Shown piece after piece: positions 11,522-43,900 of a DNA stretch of 64,000 bases; position 1 is the first letter of the stretch; each line of letters starts with the position of its first letter. Origin of the DNA: Amblyornis subalaris (lineage: Eukaryota; Chordata; Aves; Passeriformes; Ptilonorhynchidae); assembly GCA_018881555.1 (NCBI GenBank), contig JACAXG010000233.1, forward strand, positions 152,787-216,786. The letters are read 5' to 3'. Under the pieces are notes generated by a model. It was not told the DNA's origin and did no database searches. It worked only from the letters and a program-made list of their open reading frames with translations. A program made the position numbers and the translations under genes.

Positions 11522-11581
11522 CTTGTTTTCCTCAATTCAAAGGTCAGGTGGGCCAAGGCTGAATGAAATCCATGCCAAAAG
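11522..11581 (+). other. Candidate small exon with strong splice signals
   Basis: A branch-point-like CTAAC (near 11482) and a long T-rich tract lead to two AGs (TTTAAG ending at 11521 and TTCAAAG ending at 11542). The sequence then ends in AAAAG|GTACGTGAG (GT at 11582). The exon would be 60 or 39 bases and is open in one frame (SGGPRLNEIHAKR). No gene family was recognised. A chance set of splice signals is possible. Confidence 0.25.
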
Positions 11582-13734
11582 GTACGTGAGGATTAAAGAT
11601 GGCAGGACAGAGCTGCAGGAGCCACAGCCCTCATCTCTGCTCTGAGGTCTAAAGGCAGCGTGCTGAAGGAAGATAGCCATCAGACAACCATCACAGAAAG
11701 CTATTAGGAGCAATTTACCCTCCCCAAATCTATGTTGGGTTATTTCTGACCACCGTTATCCACGGCAGGTTCCCCAAAGTGGCTTCCAGGGAGGTTTGCC
11801 GCTCCCTTTTCTTTGCACAGCTTCAGCTGTGTGACCTGCAGGCTCAATCAACCCCTTCCGTCCTGAGGAGGATTTTGGGGAGCCTTGGCACCCCTGCTGT
11901 TATTTGATGCAGTCCCAGGGCTGCTCCTTCCCCGCTCCTGGCGCCAGCTGAAGAGGTGCTAGTGGTCCCTCATCAGGACACTGCCAGCAGAAGCTGTTGA
12001 GGCTGTCGGGATCAAAACCCCCTCGGATGCCAACCCTCACCACAGCAGTCCCCCAGGTCCCCAGTGTGGCCAGGCCCGGAGCAGGGCTGCAGCCAGAGCG
12101 TATTTTCTGCACGATGGAGCCCAGGAGAGTCCGTTCATTACTGTTCCTCAGCCTCAGTCCCTCCCCACAGCTCCTGCGGAGTGCAAATTGCAGCCATCAG
12201 AGAACGCTCACAGGAACAGCAGCTGCACGTGTTGCTTTGGGATATTTACCTCCCAGCAGTGCTCACAAAGGCCTGAACAAGAAGACGTTGTACTTTTTCA
12301 GCTGCTGATAAACTCGTGTGACTGAGATCTGTCCACTATCCCTGTCCCAAATACCTGGGGGGATGCAGAGTTACAAGAAGACTGGTGGCAGCACCAGGCT
12401 ACTGTTCAGAAAGATTTTGACTTGTTATTTTGATCTCCTCCAATAGATCATATGTTTCTCTCTGTAAAATCAAAAGCAGCTTGCGACATAAATTTTAAAA
12501 TATTGTTACAAAGCACGAGCCTCTTGGATTATAAAAGCCACTTAATTCAGCAGGTACACCTATCAGAGCAGCCCCGCACGAGGAGGGGAACATGGTTCCT
12601 CTCTTCTGCATCTTTGTCAGAGTGGGCAGTGAATGTGCTGCCAAAGCTGAAGATGGGAATTCATATTTTTTAGCCACACTGATACAATCCAGGAGACCTG
12701 TCCGGTGTGAACTGAGGTCAGCAGAACCAGCAAAATTTCCTTTTCTGTTCTAACTTCTGCTGCTGACATGCCAACCCAGGCCCACAGAGCGCGCAGCCAC
12801 ACGCATGCAGGCAACAAAGCGGACTTAAACGGCTTTGCCAGCCTTCCTGATAGTGACGTGCTGAAATACTTTGCTGGACAAAACGTGCCAGACGCAATTC
12901 AGCAACAGAAAACGCCTCCTGGCTTTCTCTTCACTGGAGCAGGGAACACTCACCACCCTGCAAACCCAGACCCACACCCGCTCCTCGCAGCTTACACGCA
13001 TCCCAGTAGGTGTGATCCCGTTATTTTTCCCAGCAGGGAGGAAAGCTTGATGTGAAATCGCTGGCCACTGGTGCAGCCTCCTGCACATCTTCTGTGCGTC
13101 ACAGGCACCGAAAACGGAAGGCTGCTGGGGGATGTAAGGTGACAGCGGGGCTCTGGCCCCGGGGGTGGCATCAGCTGCGGGGGTTAATCCAGCCGGTGAA
13201 TGAGGAAAGCCAGATCCCAGCTTTGATGCATTCCCTGCAGAGGGCGGTCTGCCCTCGCCTAAGGCGGCTCGCCGCTCCAAGAGCAGCACGAGTCTGAAAT
13301 CAAACCGTTTCGGGCAGGAATCACAATTTTTCCCACCTGCCAGTGGCTGGGAAAGAGCTGCCCTGCTTGGGGGCATCCCCACGAAGGAGACCTTGCCTGG
13401 ATGCAGTTCTGCACCCCAGACACTTCAGATGGTCTTGCACCTGCTGGGAGTCCCTGAATCCACCACTCAGCTCCACCTTCCATGGCTTCCTATCTCTCAG
13501 GATTTCCCCCTTCACACCCTCTTTGCTCTATCCAACTCCTCAAAGAGCAAATCTTGGCTCGTTTATGGTTGTTGTTGAGCAAACAGCTCGGCCGGTCCAG
13601 CAGGAACCTCAGCCAGAAGTGGAGCCAGAGTAGCTGGGACACGCGGGCTCAGTGTCTGCCCCTTCCCTGGACCAGCTGGTGCAGGAGGTGGCTCTGCATG
13701 CTGCAGGCTGCCACTCACTGTAACTGTAGTGCCC
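11582..13734. other. Non-coding unique sequence
   Basis: Nothing supported. Chance ORFs are up to about 185 codons on the minus strand at 12.8-13.4 kb, without splice or domain evidence. Confidence 0.5.
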
Positions 13735-13798
13735 TGAACTAGGTGATCTTCAAAGGCGACTTCCACCCCAAACTGCTCCGTGATTCTATAAAAGCTTC
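13735..13798 (+). mobile_element. CR1 3' end
   Basis: AACTAGGTGATCTTCAAAGG, then CCACCCCAAACTGCTCCGTG and ATTCTATAAA match the CR1 3' terminus with its ATTCTATG-type tail. Confidence 0.8.
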
Positions 13799-16502
13799 TC
13801 AGCTGGAAAAGAAAACCAGGACACACCTCACTCTTTTCATCCGTCAGCCTCAAAGCCCTCTTTTGCACCCCCTCTTTTCACAGGTGAGATTAAGGACACA
13901 CAGAGAGCTCAGCAGACCAGGGAGGAGCAGGCTGCAGAGTGAGTCCCAGAGCAGCTCTGCCCCCCTCCTAAACACAGGTTTGGAACACCGGGGTTGGCTG
14001 ACACAAACTGAGTGCGAGCGCAGTGACGCTCATCTGAGGATTCCGCAGCACAGAGAGACCAAATCGCTCCTGGGGGAACAGCTCAGAGCGGCAGACGAGA
14101 GGATGGAACAGCTTAGCATTTGCTGACAGCTCCTGCGTTCCAGGGACATGATTCGGAGCGACAAAGTACCTGCTGCGGGAACAGACCCCTCGCCCGGTGC
14201 GGCGACGACACACAGCTCTGCCCACGTCTGGCTTTTAATGAGCCAGCTCCCGGCGGTGTGAAATGCCGGCCCGTGCCTCTGGAGACACGGGAGCCACAGC
14301 CAGAGCAAGTCACCAAGGCTCCTGCGGCTCAGCCCCTCCGTGAGCGGCTCTGTGATTACACACTTCAGCTTGCTGCTCAGCCGCTGACATTTCTGCCACC
14401 GCTGCCTTCGCGTCCCTGTTTGTTTACCCGTCGGAGACTGAGGGACGGCACAGCCTGTCTGAGGATTAAGGGGTGACACACAGGCTGCCACCGACAGCTC
14501 TCTGCAGACACACCACTCCGTGCCAGCAACATCTCTGTCCCCAGACAAGCCTCTCCTCTGCCGTGGGAGCAGGGAGCAGCTCCCCCAGGCTAGGGGAGGC
14601 CTGTCCAGCTCCGGTGGCGCTCGGAAGGGGTTGGGGTGCAGCTCTGGAAGCAGACAGCAGGATGAGATGTACAGCAGCCGTGGCTGAGAGATGGCATGGG
14701 CCATGCACGGGCAACATGAGCCCTGATTTGGTGCTAATTTTGGCCAGAAAAGCTGATTTGTCTGCACCCTTTTGTAGGAAGAGAATTATGAGCTGTGTGG
14801 GCTGTGGGGCCACAGAGCCGCTCGGCAGGCTGAGTTAGTGGCAGAGGCACTCAAATGTGAGGCCTTGTTTCGCTGCAGTGACAGACTTTTCAGCCTGTAA
14901 TGAATAACCATCATATACCATCTTCTCTGGAGAGAGAGGCTTTCCTTCTTCCTTCCTGTCACAGCTGACAGTTGCATGGGATTACACAAGGAAAATCTGG
15001 AGGCTCCTCCAGCTCGTATTTAACTGTTTCCAGGAGGGTTCTCTCTGGTTTGTGGGCCTCCCTGCGGACTGCTGACCTTCAGCGGACAGACAGCAGCAGT
15101 ACCCCTGTCCCTCTTGCCTTGCCCAGCCTTCCTCACACCCAGCTGTGCCAAATGATCGGCTCTGGAGCCCGAGGGGACATTGTCAGGTGAGGGTCCCCTG
15201 TCCCCCTGCAGGGACTGCTTTGGGGACTGATGAGTCTGCCTCGGCAGGATGCAAATGCTGCACATGCACAGGCATCAAGTTCATCAAACTCCTATCAAAA
15301 TGTGGGCTACTCAGGGATGGAATAACTCAAGTACCAACCACCTCCAGCAAGCTGGGAGAGCAGATGGTTTGCACATGGACAGCTCGGATTCTCTGTGCAG
15401 TTCCTCTGTGGTGTGCTGAGCTCCTGGTGGTTTTATTCCCACCGGAGTGCAGAGCGGCTCTCACGATGGAGAAGGAATTCTCATCTCCAGGGTGAAAAGA
15501 CGTGGCTGAGCTTTGTGATGAGAAGGAAAGATGGACCTGTAAGGTTGAGAACAAACCTCCCCAGTCTGGAGGCATGATCCAGAGGCTCCCCAGGCATTCA
15601 GCACACGAAACATGTGTGTTTCCTTACGTGCACACACACACACACACACACACAGACACACTCACAAGTTTCGCTGTGCCTGGCCGAGCCCAGGTCACAC
15701 ACACGGCAGGATTCCTTTCACCTTTCCCCTCCCAAACGCTGTGGAGTGTTTTGGAGAAGGACTCGCCGGGGTGACCGGGGGCCTCCCAGCAGCCAGCCGC
15801 CCACGGGCGCAGGTTCTTTGCAGAACACAGGAAGAACGCTGCGGGCTGAAAGGATTCTCTTCCCTTGGTGCATGTTGCTGCTTACGGGGGAAATGTCCCC
15901 ACTCGTGGATACTCACGTGGGGAGTCACAGGGCGATGCAGCTCTGAACCCGTGCGGTGGGAGACTCTTCACTGAACACTCCTGCGGCCCTGGAGCGGGGG
16001 CTGAACAGCGGCCAGCAGGATTCAGGGACAGACACCATATACATGGTAAAGGGAATATTTCTTCATTCCATTGTCATCCTGTAAGCTATTCCACCCCACC
16101 CATACGACACTAACGCCCCCATCCTTGCTCGGAGAGCAGCGGGGTGAGCACAGGGAAACACAGCGGCACCGCCTGTTCCACCACCCAGCCCTGTTTGCAG
16201 CCAGATGGTTACTGGCCCTGGCGCTGAAACTTCCCTTGCAACGGGACCTGGCCGAGGCCAAGCTGTTCCACTGACCCCCGCTCCCCTCCTGAAGTGCCAG
16301 CTGGATTAACAGAAACGTCCCAGGGTTTTGAAACCGTTAAGTGTGGAGAAGCAGCGAGCCTGGCACTGCCTTCTCCGTCCCGGAGCCACACAGCTCAGAG
16401 AGGGAGGCATGGCATTCCCAGGGAGCTGGCTGACCTGGCATTGCTTCCCTGCACCGAAATGTCACTGTGCAGACAGGAGAAATGGGGAGGGAAGGAATAC
16501 AA
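13799..16502. other. Non-coding sequence with a CA microsatellite
   Basis: Apart from the CA repeat, nothing specific is seen in 2.7 kb of mixed-composition DNA. Confidence 0.5.
15630..15654. repeat. (CA)n microsatellite, about 12 units
   Basis: An uninterrupted CA run is followed by GACACACTCACA. It is likely to be length-polymorphic. Confidence 0.97.
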
Positions 16503-16768
16503 ACACAGAATCCCAGAATAGTTTGGGTGGGAAGGGACCTTAAAGATCATCTTGTTCCACCCCCTGCCATGGACAGGGACGCCTTCCACTATCCCAGGCT
16601 GCTCCAAGCCCCATTCAACTTGACTTTGGACACTTCCAGGGATGGGGCAGCCACACCTTCTCTGGGCAGCCCGTGCCAGGCCCTCCCCACTCTCACAGAG
16701 TGGGATTCCTTCCCAATATCCCATCTAACCCTGCCCTCTGGCAATGGGAAGCCATTATCCCTGATGAC
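16503..16768 (-). mobile_element. CR1 retrotransposon 3' fragment
   Basis: The plus strand reads AACACAGAATCCCAGAATAG, then GAAGGGACCTTAAAGATCAT, through CCCATCTAACCCTGCCCTCT. It belongs to the same subfamily as the copies at 5.6 and 57.2 kb. Confidence 0.96.
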
Positions 16769-18565
16769 AGAGACAATCCCAACACACTGCTTATGTTTAC
16801 CTGCTCCATTCTGCAGACCGGACCATCAAAGTTCTGCTTAATTACCCCAGGTTTTGCCCGAGATCCTTATGGCACGACCAGTGTGACCCATGCAGGAATT
16901 CCCAGGAACACGAGGACAGAGCAGTGCCCAGGCACTGAGTGGCCACTAGCTGGGCTGTGAGCAGTTCTCACCCACGGACACTGGAGCACAGAGGGTAAGC
17001 AGAGCTCAATTCACACACCTCAATTCCACCTACATCTACAGCCATCTTCTGTGAGGAGTGTCACATACTGCTGAAACTTAAAACAACATACCGTGGTACG
17101 CACAAGCACTCCACGCAACATTGGCATGCACAGGAATTAACTCTGTTTTTCAGTATAGTCTGTGCCATCAAAGACGTACCTGGGTATGTTCCTTCCAAAG
17201 CTTCATAAAAATTCATATAAACTTCCTAAAATACCTCATTTTCACTGCAATGGTAACACAAGCAACCATTCTGAGATCCTTTTGTTACAATTTGTTCTGC
17301 CTCAACCCGACAGAGTGAGACCCTGTGAGAAAAGGTGGTATTTAACAACAAAAAAAAAAAATCTTTTTTTTTTTTTTTTTAATAAATAAAAGCCTACTCT
17401 GAGTGTAGCAGTATGATTGTTATAAACCAGCTCCAAGAGTGCCCAGATGGCAGTTTATAATACCGTGGTGAGCACGGCTTCAGAAAGTGAAGATGCACTT
17501 CGAGAGGACTCCACTCACCCGAATATTCTTCAGTACTGCTTCAAAACCAAACTCTGCCTTTCAAAATGTCAAAGGCAACAATTCACAAGCAAACACCATA
17601 TGGTGTATTTGTTCTCTTCAATCCCTCTTAGAACCAGCAAGAAAAAAAGAAAGAACATTTCAGAGCTGAAATGACTGCATGCTACACTGTATAGTGTTCT
17701 CGCTGCAAGCTGTCCAGAACTGTAGATGGTGGCATGAAATTGCTGAAGGGGACAGAATTGATCAATTGCAGTCCAGTCTCCAAAAAATCCACTTGTAAAA
17801 TTCACCGACACTGTGTTGTGGTTTTACTCTGGGATCCAGGTGGGCTCTGCACAGGAAAGACTTCCCAGGATGTCCCTAAAGCCCCTTTTAAAAGCAGGAT
17901 GAAGTTGGTACTTTTATTACCCTAATGGCAAAGCTCTGAAGATCTGGTTAGTGCAGCTCTGTGATGGTGTAACAGCTGCTGAATCCCAGCACGATTAAAA
18001 ATAAACTGCAGCAAAAATAGTCACGTATTTGTGACTGAGGAAGAACAATCACCGGGCCAGCAACAGAACCGTTGGAGGCTTCTTTCTGACATCTAAAGGA
18101 GTTTTTTACATCTTGTCTCTGATGGATTCCCAGGCTCCAGCTTGTGGCTGGTGGGTGGCTGTAGTAGAAGGACAGACCCTTGCATGAAAGGCCACCAGGA
18201 GCAGGGTTCAGGGAGGGGTTTTTCTGCTCCCTCTGTTCTTCTTTAAATAAAACACCTAACGGCTGGGACCCACATGTCTCAATCCTGGGTGTCTGCCCGC
18301 CCCAGTGCCACGTGGCCTCCATATCCTTAATGACAGCAGCGCTTCTTGTCTCTTTTAATAAACGCCTTCTGCAAATTTACTGAAACACCTGATGGGTGAT
18401 CTTGCACTGAAATGATTCTTCAAACGAAGCAGTTGGTGTCAAAGTCTAAATTCCCTCCCTGTGACCCTGAGTGCTCAGGCAGCCTGACCCTGCCAAAGCA
18501 AAGCTGGGTGAAAAGCAGCCCAACACCAAATAACCCCGGAACGCAAATATTCATGTGATGCAGGT
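16769..18565. other. Non-coding, AT-rich sequence
   Basis: No exon was recognised. It contains the A/T homopolymer pair described separately, and plus-strand AATAAA-like sites near 17381, 18244 and 18356. Confidence 0.5.
17350..17380. repeat. Adjacent A and T homopolymer runs
   Basis: An A run (about 12) is followed by TC and a T run (about 17), then AATAAATAAA. The two runs could pair as a hairpin. They are also prone to sequencing error. Confidence 0.9.
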
Positions 18566-18620
18566 GCTCATGACCATTCTTAAAGGTCTTTTCCAACCGA
18601 AATGAATCCTATGATTTGCA
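18566..18620 (+). mobile_element. CR1 3' end, diverged
   Basis: CATTCTTAAAGGTCTTTTCC, then AACCGAAATGAATCCTATGATT resembles a CR1 3' terminus in plus orientation. Confidence 0.75.
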
Positions 18621-18723
18621 AAAGAAACCCAGACACCAGTACTGGAACAAACACTTCATAATAAAAATAATAATTTATAAAATAATTACACGCTGCCACG
18701 CAAGGAAGGCTTGGGCCTTATAT

Positions 18724-18729
18724 TTTATT
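18724..18729 (-). terminator. Candidate polyadenylation signal AATAAA for MAPK4
   Basis: It appears as TTTATT on the plus strand and is the first canonical AATAAA on the minus strand after the MAPK4 stop, about 2.74 kb downstream. The ATTAAA variant at 20501-20506 is an alternative proximal signal. Confidence 0.4.
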
Positions 18730-21465
18730 TTTGTAAATGAGAAACAGATCTGGCTGTGATCAGCTAAGCACACTCAGGTAACAAATTAAAGCCATCCCTC
18801 TTATCCCCTTTTCCCAGCATGTGAGGCTGGGGTTTTAGAACAACATTAAATAACAGCTCATGAAGCGAGATGGAAAATCCGGAGCGGCAGCAACGCGCTC
18901 CGCCTGCTCGTTACAGAGTTAATATCACACGCCAACTGGGCGCCCTCAGACAATGTTCCAAAGCAAAACTGTTCCTTTCATGTCCCCAGTAAATAGTCCC
19001 TGCAGGCCTTTGGAGAGGACGTAGCAACCCACGGAAATGGCTTCTGGTTTCGGAGGCCGCGGCGAGCGATGCCCGGCGAGGAACACGCTGCCGTGGTTTG
19101 ACCGAGGCCGACTTCTCGTGTCGGCGCCTCTCTGTGCCTAACCCAACGGCAGCAAGGAGCTGTTAGATCTGTCAGAGGAGAGTTTCAAAAGTCGGCTCTC
19201 AGGGCGCTGATCTCCTCCTTCAGGTCTGAACTGTGTTGGCTCCCAAACGCCCAATTCCGAGTTGCCGCCCCCGGCTGCAGCGTTGGCGCGTCTCCCGTCA
19301 GAGGATGGGCGTTGTCGCTCCTCTTCTCAGGGACACTGAGAACCGACGGGACACCACTGTGGCTGCTGCCACCTCCTCCTCTTGGCACACACTCCCTCGG
19401 GCCCGGCAACCCCGCTCCCAGCCTCTGCTGGCTGCTGCTGGGGGCACAGCAAGGCTGAGCGGGACCACGGGCAACGAGCTGTGGGCTGCCGGGGCTGGGT
19501 TTGGATCTGCTCCAGCGCAGGGGTGGCTGCTTCCTGGCATCTGAATTTCCCCCACCACCGGTGAAAGTGCTGAGCTTTAGCTGAGGTATATCAATCGTCT
19601 GCAACACACCAGAAACCACCGCTCTGCTTCTGCCTCCTCTCCCCTTTCTAAACCGCTCCGGGGGACATCCAGACGCTCAAAGCAAAGACCGCAGACAAAC
19701 GGCTTTGCCTCTCAGATGCCTTCTCCCATACCTCACCTTCCAAAGGCCTCCTCCACCCCCGCCCCAGGGCTTCCACCCCATCCCTTCCATGCAGCTGGCT
19801 GCCTTCACACCTGTGCTGCTCCTCAGCTGGAGCAACGGCATTTCCATCACCCCAGTGTGAGACCCTCAGAGCAGGAACGTGGGTTTGGGCTTGCCAAGGC
19901 CTAGCACAGCCTCCCCTACAGCTACACGTGCAGGCGATCCCAGGAAGGACACAAACCAGGGTTAACGGAGCGAACGCTGCTGTTAGTCATCTGAGTCTCG
20001 CGGGAGTTTTCCTCACATCTCGGAGCATTTAGTAGATTGCTTGTTAAAAGGGTAGAAACAATCCGAATAGGAACAGTTAGACGTGGACCTTGCAGTTACT
20101 AAGCACAGCAGTTCCTCTGTAACCAATGTAAGCGGCGCCGCCGTGCCGGGCAGCACAGCGACAGGATGGCGAGGAGAGCAGAGGCTGTCTCTTATGGCAC
20201 TATTTACAGGTTTTCCACTCAAAAAGCTGCCGAGTTTGATTAAATCTAAGTATAGAACATTTCTTCCATATACAAACTCTTGTTAGCTGATTAGTTATTA
20301 AGGTGCTCAGAAGTGTGGATGACAACAGAAGTTACAGTAGATCAGTTTTGTCTTTGTCTATTTACACACCATGCTCGGCTGCCTGCTGACACCAGCATCT
20401 CCCAAAGAAGCTGGAAGCAAAGTGGCCAGTTACGAATCTAATGCCACAGCAGCTGTTGTTTTCTTCACGAGATCTTTGTCAGAAGGTAAGACAGTAGGAC
20501 TTTAATTCCTTCTTCAGTAGCAAAGGTGGGTGCCCTTGCTGAGTCTGTGTAGCTGGTGGTGCCAGCCCTGTTCCCAGCTCTCACCTCCTCTCCAGCCCTT
20601 ACCGCTGGAGTCTGCTGGTCTGATGGGCAGCTGTCCGAGGCAGGACTCACAGCACCAGGTTGTTACACTGGAATGCAACATTTGGGGCCTCCTAAGTCCT
20701 CGGAAAGCTCAGATCCCCGTGCCTCCCCTGCTGCACCCCGTGCAACACAAGGGAAAATTTTGGTGTGAGAAACCACAAACCAGCAAAATGCGCTTAGCAA
20801 AAATTTTGTCTTCCCATCAGAAAAAATAAAACAAATCCCCAATGGCCCGTATCTTGTAGGTCAAATTTCTTCCCCATTAACATTCTCAGAGAGTTGTTTT
20901 TCTGTCTGATGGCCAAACTCTACCTCTAGTTCCATCCTCCGCTGGCCGATGGCCGGCCACGGATGCTGCCTGGCACCGCTCTACTCCACGCCTGTACTCA
21001 CACGGGTGCCTCAGAGGAGCTCAGAGTTTGGCATTTTGGGAACCTGTCCAACCAGGAGGGTATCTGACCGTACTGAAAATGTTGATTCTGTCCTTGTCAT
21101 TTTAAGTTGCTATAGAAAAAGAAAGGAGAAGAAGCTGATTTGACTACTGTTTGTAAACCTACCATGTACTGTCATTTTTCCCCTCGTACATCTAAGTTTC
21201 AAACAGGTCCCAGAGATTGCAAGGCAAGATTGTTAAGGCAGTATAAGAAACTCAGTATTTCATTCACACCTCTTGATCCCCCTAGAAGCATTTCTAAGGC
21301 ATCAAAAGGGGCATGTGGTTTGTGCTCGCCTTTTCCAAAAAAGGCATTTGGTACAGTGTAAAAAACAGATGCTGAACGGCAGTCAGAAGCCACTCGGCCC
21401 CGGGCAGCGGCCGCACCACCCCAGAGGAAGGGGGAGGCGCAGCGGGGTCTCCCAGGCGCGGTCCC
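18724..21465 (-). other. MAPK4: Probable MAPK4 3' UTR
   Basis: The region follows the stop codon and has no other gene. It includes AT-rich unique stretches (20.0-20.5 and 21.06-21.24 kb) of the kind expected in a 3' UTR, and a CpG-rich patch at about 19.03-19.60 kb. On the minus strand the first AATAAA after the stop is at 18724-18729, and an ATTAAA lies at 20501-20506. Either could be used. A third signal lies at 17913-17918. The true end cannot be fixed without transcript data. Confidence 0.45.
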
Positions 21466-40928
<19,463 letters not shown>

Positions 40929-43900
40929 CTGCGGGGTGCTGCTCTGAGCCCATCGCTCCAGGACGACACACAGCGAAAATAAATCTGAGGACATACACAC
41001 ACACAGAGAAACAGAACGTTCTGAACTGGGTGAGAAACCAAGAGACTTCCCCAGCAGCAGAGAAACGCAGCTCAGAGATTTCTAGCGAAGCAGAAAGGTT
41101 CTTTTTCTTGAAACTGAAAAATTAGCACTGCCACATTTTCCAGCCCCTATCTTGCTTCCCCTCTCTGGTATCCTGGAGACAGTGCCGAAGCGTAGGGCTG
41201 GTGGCGCAGCCGAGTGCTCGGCCCCGCGTCCCTGATGCCTCAGAGCCGGGGCAGCCAGCCAGCCCCGCTGTGGGGCACAGCCCAGAGCAGCCCCACGGCC
41301 CCTCCACTGCCCCAAACCCTCCCTGCCCTCAGCTCTTGACAGTGCTTTCCCCACCAGCAAGGCACATCCAGGCACCAGCCGGGCTTCCCAGCGGTCAGCA
41401 GAGCTTCACCCTTCCCGTCGCTCCCTTTTCGGTACCGGCAGGCCTCATCTTCCTCACTGGCACACACAGATCCCAATGCCAGCAGGGGTTTTTCCGGCCA
41501 AAGCTCAGTTTTTCAGCAGCGACTTTCCACGTTTGCAGTTCCAGGCCCTTCCCTTGTTCACCTTTCCCTGGCAGAGCCAAGTGCCATCCGATGGCTACAG
41601 CTTCCCCAGGAGCTCCCCGTGCTGCACAGCCTGGCTACTCCCCAGCAGGTCCCAGCCTCACTCCTGGAAGAGAAGCGGAGAGGGATTCATTTTATAGCAG
41701 GGCTGCCCGTGCCCTGCCTATGTAACAGCTTGCTGAAGGTTAACCATGAGCAAAACCGTGACCTTTCGGAGGCTCATCACTTATCCCCTCCAAGAGCACG
41801 CCGCATCACCAGCATCTTTCAGCTGCTTCATTTTCCCTTTTCCACGTGCAGGACACGGAGAACCGCAACCCTTCCTCTCCCCTTTTTTTGTCCTTTTTTT
41901 TTGTTTTCTTTTTAAATTTGGTTGAAACCGTTAGGGAGCCGTTTGCAGAGGCTGAACAGCGTGTCGCGTCCGCGACCGTCCGTGTGAACCACACCGCGAA
42001 GGAAAGCACAGAAAGCAGGGTGCCAGCCCTCCCTGCCGAGCAGCTGAGAGGGCCATGGAGATTTTCAGCTTGTAACAGCCAAAACTGCTTGGGCAAACGA
42101 GATGGTTTTGGAAAAATCCTCCAGAGTTGTCTGTGAGGATGTGACACCCCCTGAGTTCGGGGTCCCACAGCAAAAGTCGGCAGCGGCCTGGGGAGGCCAT
42201 CCCTGGTCCCCTCTGAAAGCACAACTCAACAGGTAAATATATATATATTTTTGTATGAAGGATACAACATCTAAGTTGTTTTTTCGCCTGCTGTGGCGTT
42301 AAGAGGCTGGACCCAAGGAGCGTGGAGCCAACCCCAGCCGGGGTGAGCAGTGGCAGCCAGTTGTGGCATCTCTGGAGCATAATCCCGCACTCCAAAGCCT
42401 CTCCGCCTTCCGGCTGTGCCAACACACGCTCCCCCGAGCGACGCAGGAGTCTCTCATCAAGATGAGCTTTTAAAGAAAAGGCAAGCAGCAGAGGAAGCTG
42501 CTGGCACCACGGCAGACCCTCCGTGCGCTGCTGGCAAAGGCGTAATGGGTAAATATCAACATCTGCTGGGGATGAGGATGCAGATTCAGCCAGAGAATCC
42601 CAGTGTTTGGGGGATCTTCCTGACAAAATGTCATTTTCTGGTGCAGGTGGCCATGGGCAAGGGACCTCTGCTCACAGCTGTTTCCATGGGGAAAAGATAG
42701 CCCAAAGCCCTCAAAGCACTTCAAGTTTCCCAGAAGAACCACTGTGATTTTTTACCTGCAAATGCTTAATTTAGAAACAGAATGGAACAAAAGGCCTGAA
42801 GCATCAGGGAACAGCTGGGCCTTTTCTTCCAGATGATCAGCTCAAGGTTTTTGACCTACCACGTCTCCCTGCAGATGTTTGTGAATCTCAGAGGAGCAAG
42901 GACACCTCTCCTGCCTGACCATGGCCTCATTCTGCCCCCAAACACCCTCCAACACCTCAGTTTGCTGCACCCCATCTTCGCCACGAGACCCTTGTGCAGC
43001 CCAAGCCCCCGTGCCACCCTCTGAGGGTCCTTCTGAGCCTGGGGAGACCCACAGGGACCACCCAGCTGCACCAAGGCCGTGACCTCGCACAGGGATGTCC
43101 CAGATTGCCAGCTGGTCCCAGTGCTGCTCAGAGAAGGAAAATAAAATAACCACGGATCTGCTCTTGTTGTGTTCTTCATGCCAGAGTGACGCCTCTGTTA
43201 GAGCCCTTAATCGCCAGAGCTGCTCCATTAACCCAGCAGTGGGTTCACAGCCTGGCCCTTTGCTCTGCACTCCCCAAGCACCGCCCGTGGGACCCTCCTG
43301 CTCCCTGGAAGAAGTCACCAGGAATAACGAAACACCAGGGAAAATATTAACTGCTGAGCAATCACCCAATGCTGAAGGTGGAGGAGAAACGTGAGGCTCC
43401 GGGACAGCAGGGAGCAGCAGTTCGAGGAGGGAGCCAGTGAACGGTTAAAACTAAGACATACGGAGCATCTGCCGGCAGGGAGGATGTGGGCAGGGCAGGG
43501 ATACCCTCGGAAGAGCATCTGCCAGCAGCTACCGCGCCGCTTGGCAAGCTCTGCCCACTCCTGGAGTCGGGAAGCGAAAATAATTACAGCCTCTTTTCAA
43601 CCCAGCAATTATCTAATGCTGGCACTTGCACGCAAGGATTGAGCGGAGAAAGCTGCTCCCGCTGTCGGGAAGCGGAGCAGCGCACAGCCAGAGGGGTGCC
43701 TCGGTCCGCGGTCTGACGCCGGGGGGAAGGCGGATGGGAACGAGGAGCGAAGGGGAAAAGGACGGTAAATAAACCCTGAGGCTCTGCAAGGAACGAGCAG
43801 CCTGTGCGGGGAGGGCCCCCCTGCGTGGCCAGGGACGGGGAGCACACCTTGCTGGAACCACAGGCAGGTGGTGGAGGGTCTGGGGGCCAAGGGAAGGCTC

